From a virus, in IMG/VR virus record IMGVR_UViG_3300006805_000201, positions 1-20,931 of that record: a stretch of 20,931 bases of DNA; one strand, given 5' to 3'. Of the stretch, positions 1 to 6,911 are shown in pieces. The notes below the pieces were generated by a model. The model saw only the letters and a program-made list of their open reading frames with translations. It was not told where the DNA came from and did no database searches. Every line of letters begins with the position of its first letter. Positions within the stretch are counted from its first letter, which is position 1. Both the position numbers and the translations under genes were made by a program.

Positions 1-2
1 AT

Positions 3-47
3 GTGATATTTCTGGGAACAAATGCGACAAGCATATTCTGGGAATAG
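3..47 (+). CDS. C-terminal end of an upstream gene (partial)
   Basis: Frame 3 is open from the window edge and stops at TAG (45-47), giving a 14-residue tail that ends in Phe-Trp-Glu. The stop lies 10 bases before the -10 box of the next gene, which is the tight packing seen elsewhere here. The fragment is too short to identify. Frame 2 is also open from the edge into the next gene, so this could be chance. Low confidence. Confidence 0.3.
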   Translation: MIFLGTNATSIFWE

Positions 48-54
48 GTTATTG

Positions 55-63
55 TGGTAAAAT
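55..63 (+). promoter_or_regulatory. Extended -10 promoter, leaderless start
   Basis: TGGTAAAAT matches an extended -10 (TGn + TAAAAT). A start site seven bases after the last hexamer base falls at 70, next to the ATG at 71, so the mRNA would have essentially no 5' leader. There is no Shine-Dalgarno sequence before this ATG. The same arrangement recurs at 2349, 3907 and 11827. Confidence 0.55.
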
Positions 64-70
64 AATGTTT

Positions 71-406
71 ATGGTAGGCATGGAAATCACATTTACTAAA
101 CAAGTTGCTGGCACACCTGATGCTATGGGCAATAAGACTATTACCACAACTGAAATTACTATTGATGATTGCCTAGTTGGTCCGCCTAGCGAGCCAACCA
201 CAGCTTATGAGCAGCAAGCAATTGCCCAAAGCAAAGACATTGTTAGGGTACACTTGCCAAAGACCAGTGATGAGGATGTTAGCCATTCAACCTTTGTGTA
301 TGACGGCAAGACATTCAAGATTGATAGTTCTGCTGTGAAGTTCATGGCAGGTAATACGCCTACTCGATGGAATAGGTACTTTAGGGCGGAAAGTTTAAAT
401 GGATAA
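71..406 (+). CDS. Head-closure / head-tail stopper-like protein
   Basis: This 111-residue protein is rich in beta-strand-type sequence and ends in an aromatic/basic stretch (Arg-Trp-Asn-Arg-Tyr-Phe-Arg). Its size, its position directly before a tail-terminator-like gene, and its composition suit the small head-closure or stopper proteins that seal the siphovirus neck. I recognise no diagnostic motif, so the assignment rests mainly on context. In-frame ATGs exist at 65, 71 and 80. I chose 71 because the -10 box at 58-63 predicts transcription starting at 70; an ATG at 65 would lie outside the transcript. The stop overlaps the start of the next gene, implying translational coupling. Confidence 0.55.
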   Translation: MVGMEITFTKQVAGTPDAMGNKTITTTEITIDDCLVGPPSEPTTAYEQQAIAQSKDIVRVHLPKTSDEDVSHSTFVYDGKTFKIDSSAVKFMAGNTPTRWNRYFRAESLNG

Positions 407-761
407 TGTAGAAACTATAGTAATCGCTTGGCTCAATAGCCTTGCTGATGCATCAACTTACCCGGCAAGTGGTGATGTGCCTGACCCACGCCCTGATAGT
501 TTCATTACGGTTGATCGCACCGGCGGTCCGCGTGAGGCTATGGTGCTGGACAAAGCTGAAATACTTATTGAGGTTTACCACAAGACTAGCCGGCTCGCCG
601 CCAGCAACAAAGCCAATGCTATTGGTGATGTGATCATTGCACTAGAGGCTTACAGCGACAACATTACTCATGCCGATATAAATAGTGTAGTCAACCTACC
701 TGATCTAGTTGGTCAGTACCAGCGCTATCAAGTTTATTGTGATGTTTGGTTTCGCAGGTAG
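399..761 (+). CDS. Tail terminator-like protein
   Basis: A 120-residue protein of the kind that caps the tail tube and joins it to the head. The pattern fits phage tail-terminator proteins: an N-terminal helix, then a Pro-rich segment with Phe-Ile-Thr-Val-Asp-Arg-Thr-Gly-Gly near residues 35-43, a central strand (Ile-Leu-Ile-Glu-Val-Tyr), an Ala-rich helix with the aliphatic run Val-Ile-Ile-Ala-Leu, and a final strand Arg-Tyr-Gln-Val-Tyr-Cys-Asp-Val-Trp. It starts inside the end of the preceding gene (8-base overlap). In many siphoviruses these genes follow the capsid gene directly; here they precede scaffold and capsid. Family call by pattern, moderate confidence. Confidence 0.6.
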   Translation: MDNVETIVIAWLNSLADASTYPASGDVPDPRPDSFITVDRTGGPREAMVLDKAEILIEVYHKTSRLAASNKANAIGDVIIALEAYSDNITHADINSVVNLPDLVGQYQRYQVYCDVWFRR

Positions 762-805
762 TATAAAATAGTTGTTCAAAAATGTTGTTGCAATAAAAGC
801 GTTTA

Positions 806-814
806 TGCTATAGT
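806..814 (+). promoter_or_regulatory. Extended -10 promoter for the scaffold-capsid unit
   Basis: TGCTATAGT fits an extended -10; the predicted start is near 821. The 41-base leader holds a short hairpin, CGGT (834-837) with ACCG (843-846), just before the AAAGGA ribosome-binding site at 848-853. TTGTTG at 785-790 could be a weak -35 with 18-base spacing. Confidence 0.55.
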
Positions 815-861
815 AAACATAAGTCAGAAAAAACGGTAACTCACCGGAAAGGAACGAGGGA

Positions 862-1335
862 ATGGCTGATCAGTATTTTAAAAAAGATGGCGATAGTTAT
901 GTGGAGGTTAAAGACCCACTGCATACGCAAGCCGATATGGACAAAGTTATTGAGGGTCGCTTAGAGCGTCAACGCAAGCAGTTCGCTGATTACGATGATC
1001 TCAAAGAAAAAGCCAGTAAGGTTGACACCATATCCAAAGATTGGGAAAGCAAAGTTGCTGAAAAAGACACCGCTATTGGTGAACTTACCGGCAAACTTAA
1101 AGCGGCAGAGCTTGGCACTGAAAAGGTCAAGATCATCCATGAGTTTGGTCTTAAAGATGAATTGCATGAGTTTGTAACAGGCGAAACTGCTGACGAAATG
1201 CGCGAGCGAGCTGAAAAGCTGGCTAAGGGCGTAGGCAGCGGCAAAGTGGTCATTAAGAAAAATGGCAAGCCCGGTGAGGAAACCACCACAGACAGCAAGA
1301 GCATCGCTAAAAATCTGTTCGGTTCAAAAGAATAA
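862..1335 (+). CDS. Capsid scaffolding protein
   Basis: A 157-residue, highly charged, helix-rich protein directly upstream of the major capsid gene, the classic place for a phage scaffold. Residues about 25-90 form a Lys/Glu-rich coiled-coil-like region that includes a Tyr-Asp-Asp-Leu-Lys motif near 44-48, typical of GP20/DUF4355-type scaffolds. The basic C-terminal region may contact the capsid shell, as in other scaffolds (inference). It has a clear AAAGGA ribosome-binding site and its own promoter. Its role would be to template assembly of the capsid protein into a procapsid. A separate maturation protease is not seen in the window. Confidence 0.75.
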   Translation: MADQYFKKDGDSYVEVKDPLHTQADMDKVIEGRLERQRKQFADYDDLKEKASKVDTISKDWESKVAEKDTAIGELTGKLKAAELGTEKVKIIHEFGLKDELHEFVTGETADEMRERAEKLAKGVGSGKVVIKKNGKPGEETTTDSKSIAKNLFGSKE

Positions 1336-1341
1336 TCTGAC

Positions 1342-1356
1342 GATTTAATTTAAATC
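1342..1356 (+). other. Perfect palindrome between scaffold and capsid genes
   Basis: GATTTAA, one T, then TTAAATC form a perfect 7-base inverted repeat in the 43-base gap, just upstream of the capsid ribosome-binding site AAAGGAG. It is all but free of GC and has no loop, so it is a weak RNA hairpin. It could be a DNA-binding site or an RNA-processing site; no function is shown. Confidence 0.35.
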
Positions 1357-1378
1357 TCTGTGAAAGGAGAAAATCGTT

Positions 1379-2293
1379 ATGGGCAATCCCCTCCGAACTA
1401 GCGCTCTTAACCTAGCCAATCACACTGGCGAAAGTTGGAGTAAGAACATCCGTGGTGGTGTTCTGTCAGCACTCGCACCACAAGCACCTGATATTAAAGT
1501 TGGTAGCACTGATCACTTTACGTTTACTGGTACGCCAAAAGCGGAACTGGTTGGCGAAAGTGCAAGCAAGTCATCTAGCGATGGCACGCCTAGCAAAGCT
1601 ACCGTTAAGACCTACAAGGTTCAGCTTACCTACCGCTTTAGCAATGAAGTGCAGTGGGAAGATGAGGACTACCAGACTGGTATCATTGATGGCTTGGTTG
1701 CCAACATTGCTACTGCTCTTAGTCGCGCATTGGACTTGGTTGCAATCCATGGTATCAACCCTAAGACTGGTGAGATCGCTACTAGCGTTTCAAACTACTT
1801 TGATAAGGCTGGCAACGGCGTATCGCGTGTAGTTTCGACTGGTAATGTTCAAACTGACTTGGAAACAGCCGCTGGCTACCTCCAACAGTATGGCTACATT
1901 GCTACTGGTATCGCATTAGACCCACTGTTTGCCGGTCAACTTGCTCGCAAGAAAGACAGCAACCAGCGCCCGCTTTACCCAGAGCTTGGTTTAGGTTTTG
2001 GTTTCGAGAGTTTCCAAGGTCTGCAAGCTGCATCTAGCGACACCGTTAGTGGTCGTCAAGAGCTAGAGGCATCTGAGGTTAGCATTCAGGCTATCATGGG
2101 TGATTACCGCGCATTCAAATGGGGTGTTGCACGCGAAGTGCCACTAGAACTCATTGAATACGGTGATCCAGATGGTTTGGGCGACCTAAAGCGCACCAAC
2201 GAACTTGCCATTCGTGCTGAAAGCGTATTCGGTTTTGCAATCTTTGATGGTCAAGCATTTGCCATCATCAGCAAAAACGGCGCAAGCTCTTAA
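1379..2293 (+). CDS. Major capsid protein, HK97 fold
   Basis: A 304-residue protein of the usual length for a short-form HK97-fold capsid protein. An N-terminal arm is followed by an extended loop-like region (about residues 45-80, Gly/Ser/Thr rich), a spine-helix region with the motif Asn-Glu-Val-Gln-Trp-Glu-Asp-Glu-Asp near 110-118, and a long alternating alpha/beta C-terminal half. The end (Ser-Val-Phe-Gly-Phe-Ala-Ile-Phe, then Phe-Ala-Ile-Ile) is the terminal strand typical of these proteins. The ribosome-binding site AAAGGAG is strong, as suits a highly made protein, and an intrinsic terminator follows directly. It sits after the scaffold in the same unit. Confidence 0.85.
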   Translation: MGNPLRTSALNLANHTGESWSKNIRGGVLSALAPQAPDIKVGSTDHFTFTGTPKAELVGESASKSSSDGTPSKATVKTYKVQLTYRFSNEVQWEDEDYQTGIIDGLVANIATALSRALDLVAIHGINPKTGEIATSVSNYFDKAGNGVSRVVSTGNVQTDLETAAGYLQQYGYIATGIALDPLFAGQLARKKDSNQRPLYPELGLGFGFESFQGLQAASSDTVSGRQELEASEVSIQAIMGDYRAFKWGVAREVPLELIEYGDPDGLGDLKRTNELAIRAESVFGFAIFDGQAFAIISKNGASS

Positions 2294-2313
2294 TCAGGGC
2301 TAGGCTAGAAAAC

Positions 2314-2340
2314 AAGACCGCTATTGCAGCGGTCTTTTTT
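2314..2340 (+). terminator. Intrinsic terminator after capsid gene
   Basis: Stem AAGACCGC (2314-2321) pairs perfectly with GCGGTCTT (2329-2336) around a 7-base loop, and the 3' arm runs into a T tract. It ends the scaffold-capsid unit; a new leaderless promoter follows within 10 bases. Confidence 0.9.
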
Positions 2341-2348
2341 CTTTGGCG

Positions 2349-2357
2349 TGGTAAAAT
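2349..2357 (+). promoter_or_regulatory. Extended -10 promoter, leaderless start
   Basis: TGGTAAAAT ends at 2357; seven bases on is 2364, exactly the A of the ATG. The gene has no Shine-Dalgarno site. The promoter lies directly behind a terminator, so the downstream gene probably depends on it. Confidence 0.65.
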
Positions 2358-2363
2358 ATACAC

Positions 2364-2636
2364 ATGACTAAAGCCAAATTGCTACCATTCATAAATAAGT
2401 TCAACGGTGATGTTAAAGTTGTGAGCCGCAAAGAGGGCAAAACGCTTAACGAGGATTGGGCTAGAGCAAAGGTAGTGAAAAACGACAAAGGCGAGGATGT
2501 TTTTAGGTTTGAGTTATCCAGCCCGGTCAAAGGTCCTGATGGTAAAACGCATATGGCTACTGCTATAGTAGACTTACAAGAAATTGAGCAGCCTATAGAA
2601 TTGGAGGCGTTAGATGGCGAGCGAAACCCAGAATAA
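2364..2636 (+). CDS. Unknown 90-residue protein, leaderless
   Basis: I do not recognise this protein. It is highly charged (many Lys, Asp, Glu), has no membrane segment and no cysteine, and looks like a small alpha/beta domain (strand-like Val-Lys-Val-Val, Val-Phe-Arg-Phe-Glu-Leu, Ala-Ile-Val-Asp-Leu). It opens a three-gene unit with the next unknown gene and the MuF-type minor capsid gene, and overlaps the next gene by 23 bases, so it is probably translated with them. The start is set by the leaderless -10 box. Its position between capsid and minor capsid genes suggests a head-related role, but this is only context. Confidence 0.6.
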   Translation: MTKAKLLPFINKFNGDVKVVSRKEGKTLNEDWARAKVVKNDKGEDVFRFELSSPVKGPDGKTHMATAIVDLQEIEQPIELEALDGERNPE

Positions 2637-3204
2637 ATACATAGCTGATCTGGCTGTTAAAAAAACAAAAGAGTTTAAAGAGGTCAAAGAGCTTTTGATT
2701 GCTAGTGGTATTGTTAGTGATAATGCGGAAACTGTCAAAAATGCTGAAACCATTGCCGCTATAAACAACGCCCTGACCGATCTGCAAGCCTCACAGTTCA
2801 TTGATCTGCTGATTAAGACTAAAGAGCCAGTGCGTGATACGTCATACTCTCAAAAGCGCATTAAAAAGGTTACTGAAATACTGGATGACATTAAAAAAGA
2901 GGTTGCCGCGTGGGATTTCCCAGACGCAAATACACCGCTTGATTATGGCAAGGCGGCAAACGCACTATATCCAAAGGTGGCAGCAGCTGTTAAGTTGCTC
3001 AATAACCCAGAGATTGACCCAAACACCCGGCAACTCAATCAAGAGATATTGTTTAGAGAGGTGGCAACTGCTATTTATGAAAAGACCTATGAAATGAACG
3101 CCTTTGATATGGAAATTGAACACACTACTGGCAGCGGCATTGATGAGCGCTATTATGGCATGGCTAAAGTGGCAAGTAATAGCGTTTCGACAGGAGCAGT
3201 GTAA
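2614..3204 (+). CDS. Unknown helical protein upstream of the minor capsid gene
   Basis: A 196-residue protein that I do not recognise. It is mainly helical, with Lys/Glu/Ala/Leu-rich stretches at about 1-100, then a segment with Pro, Asp and Tyr. It has no membrane span, signal peptide or cysteine. Its start has a GGAGG ribosome-binding site about 8 bases upstream, inside the preceding gene, and its stop overlaps the next ATG (TAATG), so the three genes are translationally coupled. It could be an accessory head protein, or the N-terminal helical part of a minor capsid protein encoded separately from the MuF domain that follows. Both are inferences from position. Confidence 0.6.
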   Translation: MASETQNKYIADLAVKKTKEFKEVKELLIASGIVSDNAETVKNAETIAAINNALTDLQASQFIDLLIKTKEPVRDTSYSQKRIKKVTEILDDIKKEVAAWDFPDANTPLDYGKAANALYPKVAAAVKLLNNPEIDPNTRQLNQEILFREVATAIYEKTYEMNAFDMEIEHTTGSGIDERYYGMAKVASNSVSTGAV

Positions 3205-3884
3205 TGGAGGAGTATATACGCAATTTCCTTTTGAGCAGTGCAGCCAAAGCGCAAGGCGATGCTACTAAGAATGCCCGGCAGTCCGGCAAAAAGCCAACCG
3301 TTACGCGCACTGAAAGCAGTGATGCCTGCAAATGGTGTCAATCAAAAACTGGCACATTCACTGACCCTAGTAGCGAGATATTTCACCGGCATGGTGGTTG
3401 TGAGGGTAAGATTACTACCAGCGGCTATAGGTCGCGCAATGGCTTACTCAGTAACTACAAATCTGGCAGCTTTACATCACGCACAGCGGAAACGACTGGC
3501 GCAGTTGATAGCAAAGGCAGGCAGATTGTATACCGCGGCACAGGCAATAATACAAGTGGCTTAGGCAACATGTTTGGCAATGCGCTCTATGTTGCGAGTG
3601 ATCAGTCAACCGCAGCCCAATTTGGTAATGTCGCACAATTAAGTATGCCCATCAAAGCCAGTGATATTTTGCTAATCGCTACTGACAACGCATTAGACAA
3701 GTTGCAATTAGATGCTCAGAAATGGGCAGTACGCACTGGCGCTAGTTTAGACCCTAGCGAATATTTACCTGCCTATGTTTTGCATCTTGGCTATAAAGCA
3801 GTTGAGGTAAAAGCGACTGTTGACCCATTGGCTGGCATCGCCATAGTTGACCCCAAAATTGTGAAAAAAATGCTTGCACAGTAA
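3204..3884 (+). CDS. MuF-type minor capsid protein with ART-like C-terminus
   Basis: A 226-residue two-part protein. Residues about 38-70 carry Cys42-x2-Cys45, then Phe60-His-Arg-His-Gly-Gly-Cys66, the Cys/His signature of MuF-like minor head proteins that sit near the portal and are packaged with DNA. Residues about 105-226 resemble ADP-ribosyltransferase-fold domains: Tyr110-Arg111-Gly112, then Gly-Asn-Ala-Leu-Tyr-Val-Ala-Ser (125-132), then Ala-Ala-Gln-Phe (137-140). This is the Arg / Tyr-x-x-Ser / aromatic pattern of the fold. The catalytic Glu motif is unclear (Glu201 is a candidate), so activity is uncertain. If active, it could be injected and modify host proteins, as phage T4 Alt does (family knowledge). 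Its ATG overlaps the previous stop. Confidence 0.65.
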   Translation: MEEYIRNFLLSSAAKAQGDATKNARQSGKKPTVTRTESSDACKWCQSKTGTFTDPSSEIFHRHGGCEGKITTSGYRSRNGLLSNYKSGSFTSRTAETTGAVDSKGRQIVYRGTGNNTSGLGNMFGNALYVASDQSTAAQFGNVAQLSMPIKASDILLIATDNALDKLQLDAQKWAVRTGASLDPSEYLPAYVLHLGYKAVEVKATVDPLAGIAIVDPKIVKKMLAQ

Positions 3885-3906
3885 GCGTTTCTAGTATCAG
3901 CTTTTA

Positions 3907-3915
3907 TGATATAAT
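3907..3915 (+). promoter_or_regulatory. Extended -10 promoter, leaderless start
   Basis: TGATATAAT is a near-perfect extended -10. It ends at 3915; seven bases on is 3922, the A of the ATG. No Shine-Dalgarno site precedes the gene. It starts the adsorption cassette. Confidence 0.7.
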
Positions 3916-3921
3916 TCAAGC

Positions 3922-4269
3922 ATGAGCAATAATATTGAGCTAGTGCGCGGTGATGATGAGGCTATAGAGCTAGAGTTTGTTGACGCTACTACCAATAACC
4001 CTGTTGATCTTACTGATTGCGCTGTGATGTTTACGGTCCGCGCAGACAAAGCCGATGCCAATGATGATAATGCACTGATCAAAAAAGACGTATACACCCA
4101 CACTGACCCTACTAATGGCAAAACCACAATCAACCTTTTGCATACTGATACCGATGTTACGCCGGGCAACTATTCTTATGATGTCCAATATGTTGATACT
4201 GAAAACAAAGTAAAAACTCTTGTAATAGGTGAATGTACTGTTGTCCAAGACGTAACTAAAAGGACTTAA
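3922..4269 (+). CDS. BppU N-terminal-like tail/baseplate protein, leaderless
   Basis: A 115-residue protein resembling the N-terminal domain of phage upper baseplate proteins (BppU_N type), a small beta-sandwich that anchors fibres to the tail tip. Features that fit: an opening Arg-Gly-Asp-Asp, then Pro-Val-Asp-Leu-Thr-Asp (about 28-33), a strand Val-Met-Phe-Thr-Val-Arg, a central Thr-Asp-Pro-Thr-Asn-Gly-Lys-Thr turn, Pro-Gly-Asn-Tyr-Ser-Tyr-Asp-Val-Gln-Tyr (about 81-90), and a closing Glu-Cys-Thr-Val-Val-Gln-Asp-Val-Thr. Here it is a stand-alone protein, with a collagen-like fibre gene 3 bases downstream, so the two probably form one fibre assembly. Start fixed by the leaderless promoter. 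Confidence 0.6.
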   Translation: MSNNIELVRGDDEAIELEFVDATTNNPVDLTDCAVMFTVRADKADANDDNALIKKDVYTHTDPTNGKTTINLLHTDTDVTPGNYSYDVQYVDTENKVKTLVIGECTVVQDVTKRT

Positions 4270-4272
4270 CCC

Positions 4273-4914
4273 ATGCAAAGTATCATTGCTACCGTAAGAG
4301 TAAAGCAACCGATCAAAACCACTTTGCATAAAAATGTTATTCAAGTTTCAGTGGGCAAAACTGGCAGCGCAGGGCGTGAGATTGAACTACAATCTGACGG
4401 TGAAACTGTGCAATGGCGCTATGCAGGTGAGCCAGTATGGTATGACCTAGTTGATATTTCAGAGTTGCAAGGTGAAACAGGCGCGACTGGTCCGCAGGGC
4501 GCTCAGGGTATTCAGGGTATTAAAGGTGATACTGGAAATACCGGCGCAACCGGGGCGCAAGGTCCGCAAGGCATCAAAGGCGATAAAGGCGACACTGGTA
4601 ACACAGGCGCTACAGGCGCGACTGGCGCACAAGGTCCAGCTGGTGTAAACGGTACAAATGGCACAAATGGGCGTGAGGTTGAATTACAGAAATCAGCCAC
4701 GCACATTCAGTGGCGTTATGTTGGTGATGTTTCTTGGACTAACCTAGTTGCATTAGTGGACATCAAAGGCGACACCGGCGCTACAGGCGCGACTGGCGCA
4801 ACCGGGGCGCAAGGCATTCAGGGTATCCAAGGCGCTACAGGCGCGGCTGGTGCTGACGGCGCAGATGGTGTTGTTGATTATGCTAGAGTAATTGCCTTAG
4901 CTACGGTATTATAA
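4273..4914 (+). CDS. Collagen-like tail fibre protein
   Basis: A 213-residue protein with two Gly-x-y blocks, about residues 67-133 and 166-199, that should form a collagen triple helix and hence a trimeric rod. Before each block is a copy of a short module (about 34-66 and 133-165) with Gly-Arg-Glu-(Ile/Val)-Glu-Leu-Gln, then Gln-Trp-Arg-Tyr and a later Trp/Leu-Val segment ending in Asp-Ile. This module occurs together with collagen repeats in many phage fibres. The internal duplication suggests growth by module copying. Ribosome-binding site AAAAGGA at 4257-4263. It likely belongs to the receptor-contacting part of the virion together with the genes on either side. Confidence 0.8.
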   Translation: MQSIIATVRVKQPIKTTLHKNVIQVSVGKTGSAGREIELQSDGETVQWRYAGEPVWYDLVDISELQGETGATGPQGAQGIQGIKGDTGNTGATGAQGPQGIKGDKGDTGNTGATGATGAQGPAGVNGTNGTNGREVELQKSATHIQWRYVGDVSWTNLVALVDIKGDTGATGATGATGAQGIQGIQGATGAAGADGADGVVDYARVIALATVL

Positions 4915-4925
4915 GGATAAGTATT

Positions 4926-5465
4926 ATGAAAAGAATGATCACAAATTATGCATTTGATAAGACAGCCAAAACGGTTACTCTCTTAGACTACACTGCCATT
5001 GATCTTGAAAGCCTGCTATTGATCACCAATGTTACTGACGGCGCAATCATTTATAATTTCGCTGACCCTGCCAGTGGCGCAACCGTTACTGATAATGTGA
5101 TCACTCTTGAATATGACACCACTGCCATGGATGACAATGATAAGCTGCAAATCTATTTTGATGACCCAGAGTATCAGCCAACATCATACACCCAGCAAAC
5201 AGACATTAAAGATTTGACTGAGGCGTTATTAGATACGGCAGAGCAGCTTGCTTTTCTAACGAATGTGCGCGGTATTTCATCTGATTTGCGCGTTACCTTG
5301 CTAGGTGGCGCACTCTCAACCCTGTCAACTGTTACCACCGTAACCACTGTTTCAAATATCGCCAACATCACTAGCATTGGTGGTCTATCAACAGTACCTA
5401 TGTTGCAAAACATTCAAAACCAGACAGCTGTGCAATCAAATACTAATAATGTAGTACAATCATAA
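4926..5465 (+). CDS. Putative tail fibre / virion accessory protein
   Basis: A 179-residue protein. Residues about 1-90 form a beta-rich domain with the pattern Ile-Thr-Asn-Tyr-x-Phe-Asp-Lys, Leu-Leu-Leu-Ile-Thr-Asn-Val-Thr-Asp, Ile-Ile-Tyr-Asn-Phe-Ala-Asp-Pro and Asp-Lys-Leu-Gln-Ile-Tyr-Phe-Asp-Asp, which I associate with phage structural proteins. The C-terminal third is low-complexity (Ser/Thr/Val/Asn, with Thr-Val-Thr-Thr-Val-Thr-Thr-Val), resembling fibre shafts. The AAGGA ribosome-binding site overlaps the preceding stop. It is cotranscribed with the collagen-like gene and the 477-residue protein. The exact role is unknown. Confidence 0.6.
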   Translation: MKRMITNYAFDKTAKTVTLLDYTAIDLESLLLITNVTDGAIIYNFADPASGATVTDNVITLEYDTTAMDDNDKLQIYFDDPEYQPTSYTQQTDIKDLTEALLDTAEQLAFLTNVRGISSDLRVTLLGGALSTLSTVTTVTTVSNIANITSIGGLSTVPMLQNIQNQTAVQSNTNNVVQS

Positions 5466-5477
5466 GGAGTACAAATT

Positions 5478-6911
5478 ATGGCGATAACCAACAAAAACCT
5501 ACCACTGTTACACCGCAAAGAGTTTCAGATGATGACCCCAGCCCCATCAGCTACTGTTGCTGGTGCATTTGTTGTTGCGCCAGATAGCGGTAATTTCAAT
5601 AATGCCCTTTATGTCCTTAGTGCCACAGTTCACTACCTTTATAACCACGATGAAGATGCATTTATGCAAATCCCATCAGGTGCTTTGGCTGGTACATTCG
5701 GTGCTGGCGCATGTGGAGTTTATCACCCATGGTCAGTCAACTACACGGCAAACGGTGGCTCAACCACTAGCGTTACAGTCGCGGCAGGCACACACAACAT
5801 CACAGGGCGTGCTGTTGGTCAAACAATCGAGTTTATAAGCGCTGGCACAGCCTCTGGCTTTAGAACAACCATCACAAGCATCTTAAACAATGCTGGCGCT
5901 GGCACAATCACACTGAACCTAGCAAATGCAGCCCCTACTGCTATCCTCAACACCCACACCTTTAGGCTTACTACTGGTCGTTTCTTTATTATGAACGCCG
6001 GCACAACTGCCGCCGGTATTTTCAAGGTATTTGACGTTGCTACTATGGCATGGCAAGCCAACTTGGGTACAACAAACTTGCCAGCATCATGGGGTACTGA
6101 TGGCAAGCTAGTAGTTGCCTACAACTTTGGTGAGCAATATGCCACTGGTACAGCAACCGCTGGCGCTGCAAGCACACTTACCAACAGTGCAAAGACTTGG
6201 ACAACCAACCAATGGACTAACTATCAAGTTAGAATTACTGCCGGCACTGGTATTGGTCAGATCAGGACTATTGCATCAAACACAGGCACAGTGCTTACTA
6301 CTAGCGCCGCTTGGACAACCAACCCAGATGCAACATCACAATATGTGATCGAGGCAAACGAGGATTGGCTATATCTGCTTGGAAACAACGCCGTTACCAT
6401 GTACCGCTATAGCATTAGCGCAAACACATGGACTGTCTTAGCCCCTACAGTTGCGCGTGGTGGCGCACCAATCGCTGGTATGACCGCTAGCGCCATTGGT
6501 GTTACTGGTGATGCTCTATGGGCATCTGAGAGCGCAATACTTAATGGACGCTACATTTACTCATTCCGTGGTGGTGTCGCAACCCTAGATCGCTTTGATA
6601 TAGCTGGTGGTACGTCAGGTGCTGGTGCTTGGGCGGCTGTAACCTATGTAGGTACTGAAACCTTTAGCACAGGCTCTAGCGCATTCCCAATGGGCGAGTT
6701 CTTGTATATCCGCAAAGATGCTACAAACCGTTTCTTTAAATACTCAGTTGTAGATAACGCCATGCGACCATTCAGCACTAATATGTACACTGACGGCGCG
6801 GCATTGCTTGGGCATAAGATTTGGGTTAAAAACCTTGCTGGCAGCGACATCAAATATCTGTACTCGCTGATGAACACCGGCACAGCCTTACACCGCATAA
6901 TGATTTTCTAA
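5478..6911 (+). CDS. Putative receptor-binding / beta-propeller-like virion protein
   Basis: A 477-residue Gly/Ala/Thr-rich, beta-rich protein. A propeller-like pattern is suggested by repeated strands such as Ala-Leu-Tyr-Val-Leu, Asp-Trp-Leu-Tyr-Leu-Leu-Gly-Asn, Met-Tyr-Arg-Tyr-Ser, Arg-Tyr-Ile-Tyr-Ser-Phe-Arg-Gly and Leu-Asp-Arg-Phe-Asp, each followed by Trp-x-x-Val/Leu, as in Kelch repeats. Two similar insert modules lie at about 85-165 and 225-290, each with a Gly-Gln or Gly-x-Gly-Gln segment and a Thr-Ile/Ala-Ser stretch, suggesting an internal duplication. Ribosome-binding site AAGGAG. As the largest gene of the adsorption cassette it is a good candidate for host recognition, but no receptor family can be named. 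Confidence 0.6.
   Translation: MAITNKNLPLLHRKEFQMMTPAPSATVAGAFVVAPDSGNFNNALYVLSATVHYLYNHDEDAFMQIPSGALAGTFGAGACGVYHPWSVNYTANGGSTTSVTVAAGTHNITGRAVGQTIEFISAGTASGFRTTITSILNNAGAGTITLNLANAAPTAILNTHTFRLTTGRFFIMNAGTTAAGIFKVFDVATMAWQANLGTTNLPASWGTDGKLVVAYNFGEQYATGTATAGAASTLTNSAKTWTTNQWTNYQVRITAGTGIGQIRTIASNTGTVLTTSAAWTTNPDATSQYVIEANEDWLYLLGNNAVTMYRYSISANTWTVLAPTVARGGAPIAGMTASAIGVTGDALWASESAILNGRYIYSFRGGVATLDRFDIAGGTSGAGAWAAVTYVGTETFSTGSSAFPMGEFLYIRKDATNRFFKYSVVDNAMRPFSTNMYTDGAALLGHKIWVKNLAGSDIKYLYSLMNTGTALHRIMIF

Noticed and set aside
961-1304. Minus-strand open frames across scaffold and capsid, tape measure and others
   Set aside because: They lie wholly opposite well-supported genes, have low-complexity composition (Leu/Ser/Pro-rich) and lack ribosome-binding sites, as expected of shadows.
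4470-4860. Short-period DNA repeats resembling a CRISPR-like or tandem-repeat array
   Set aside because: The repeats follow the 9-base period of Gly-x-y codons in an open frame, so they are collagen-like coding repeats. No separate spacer structure exists.
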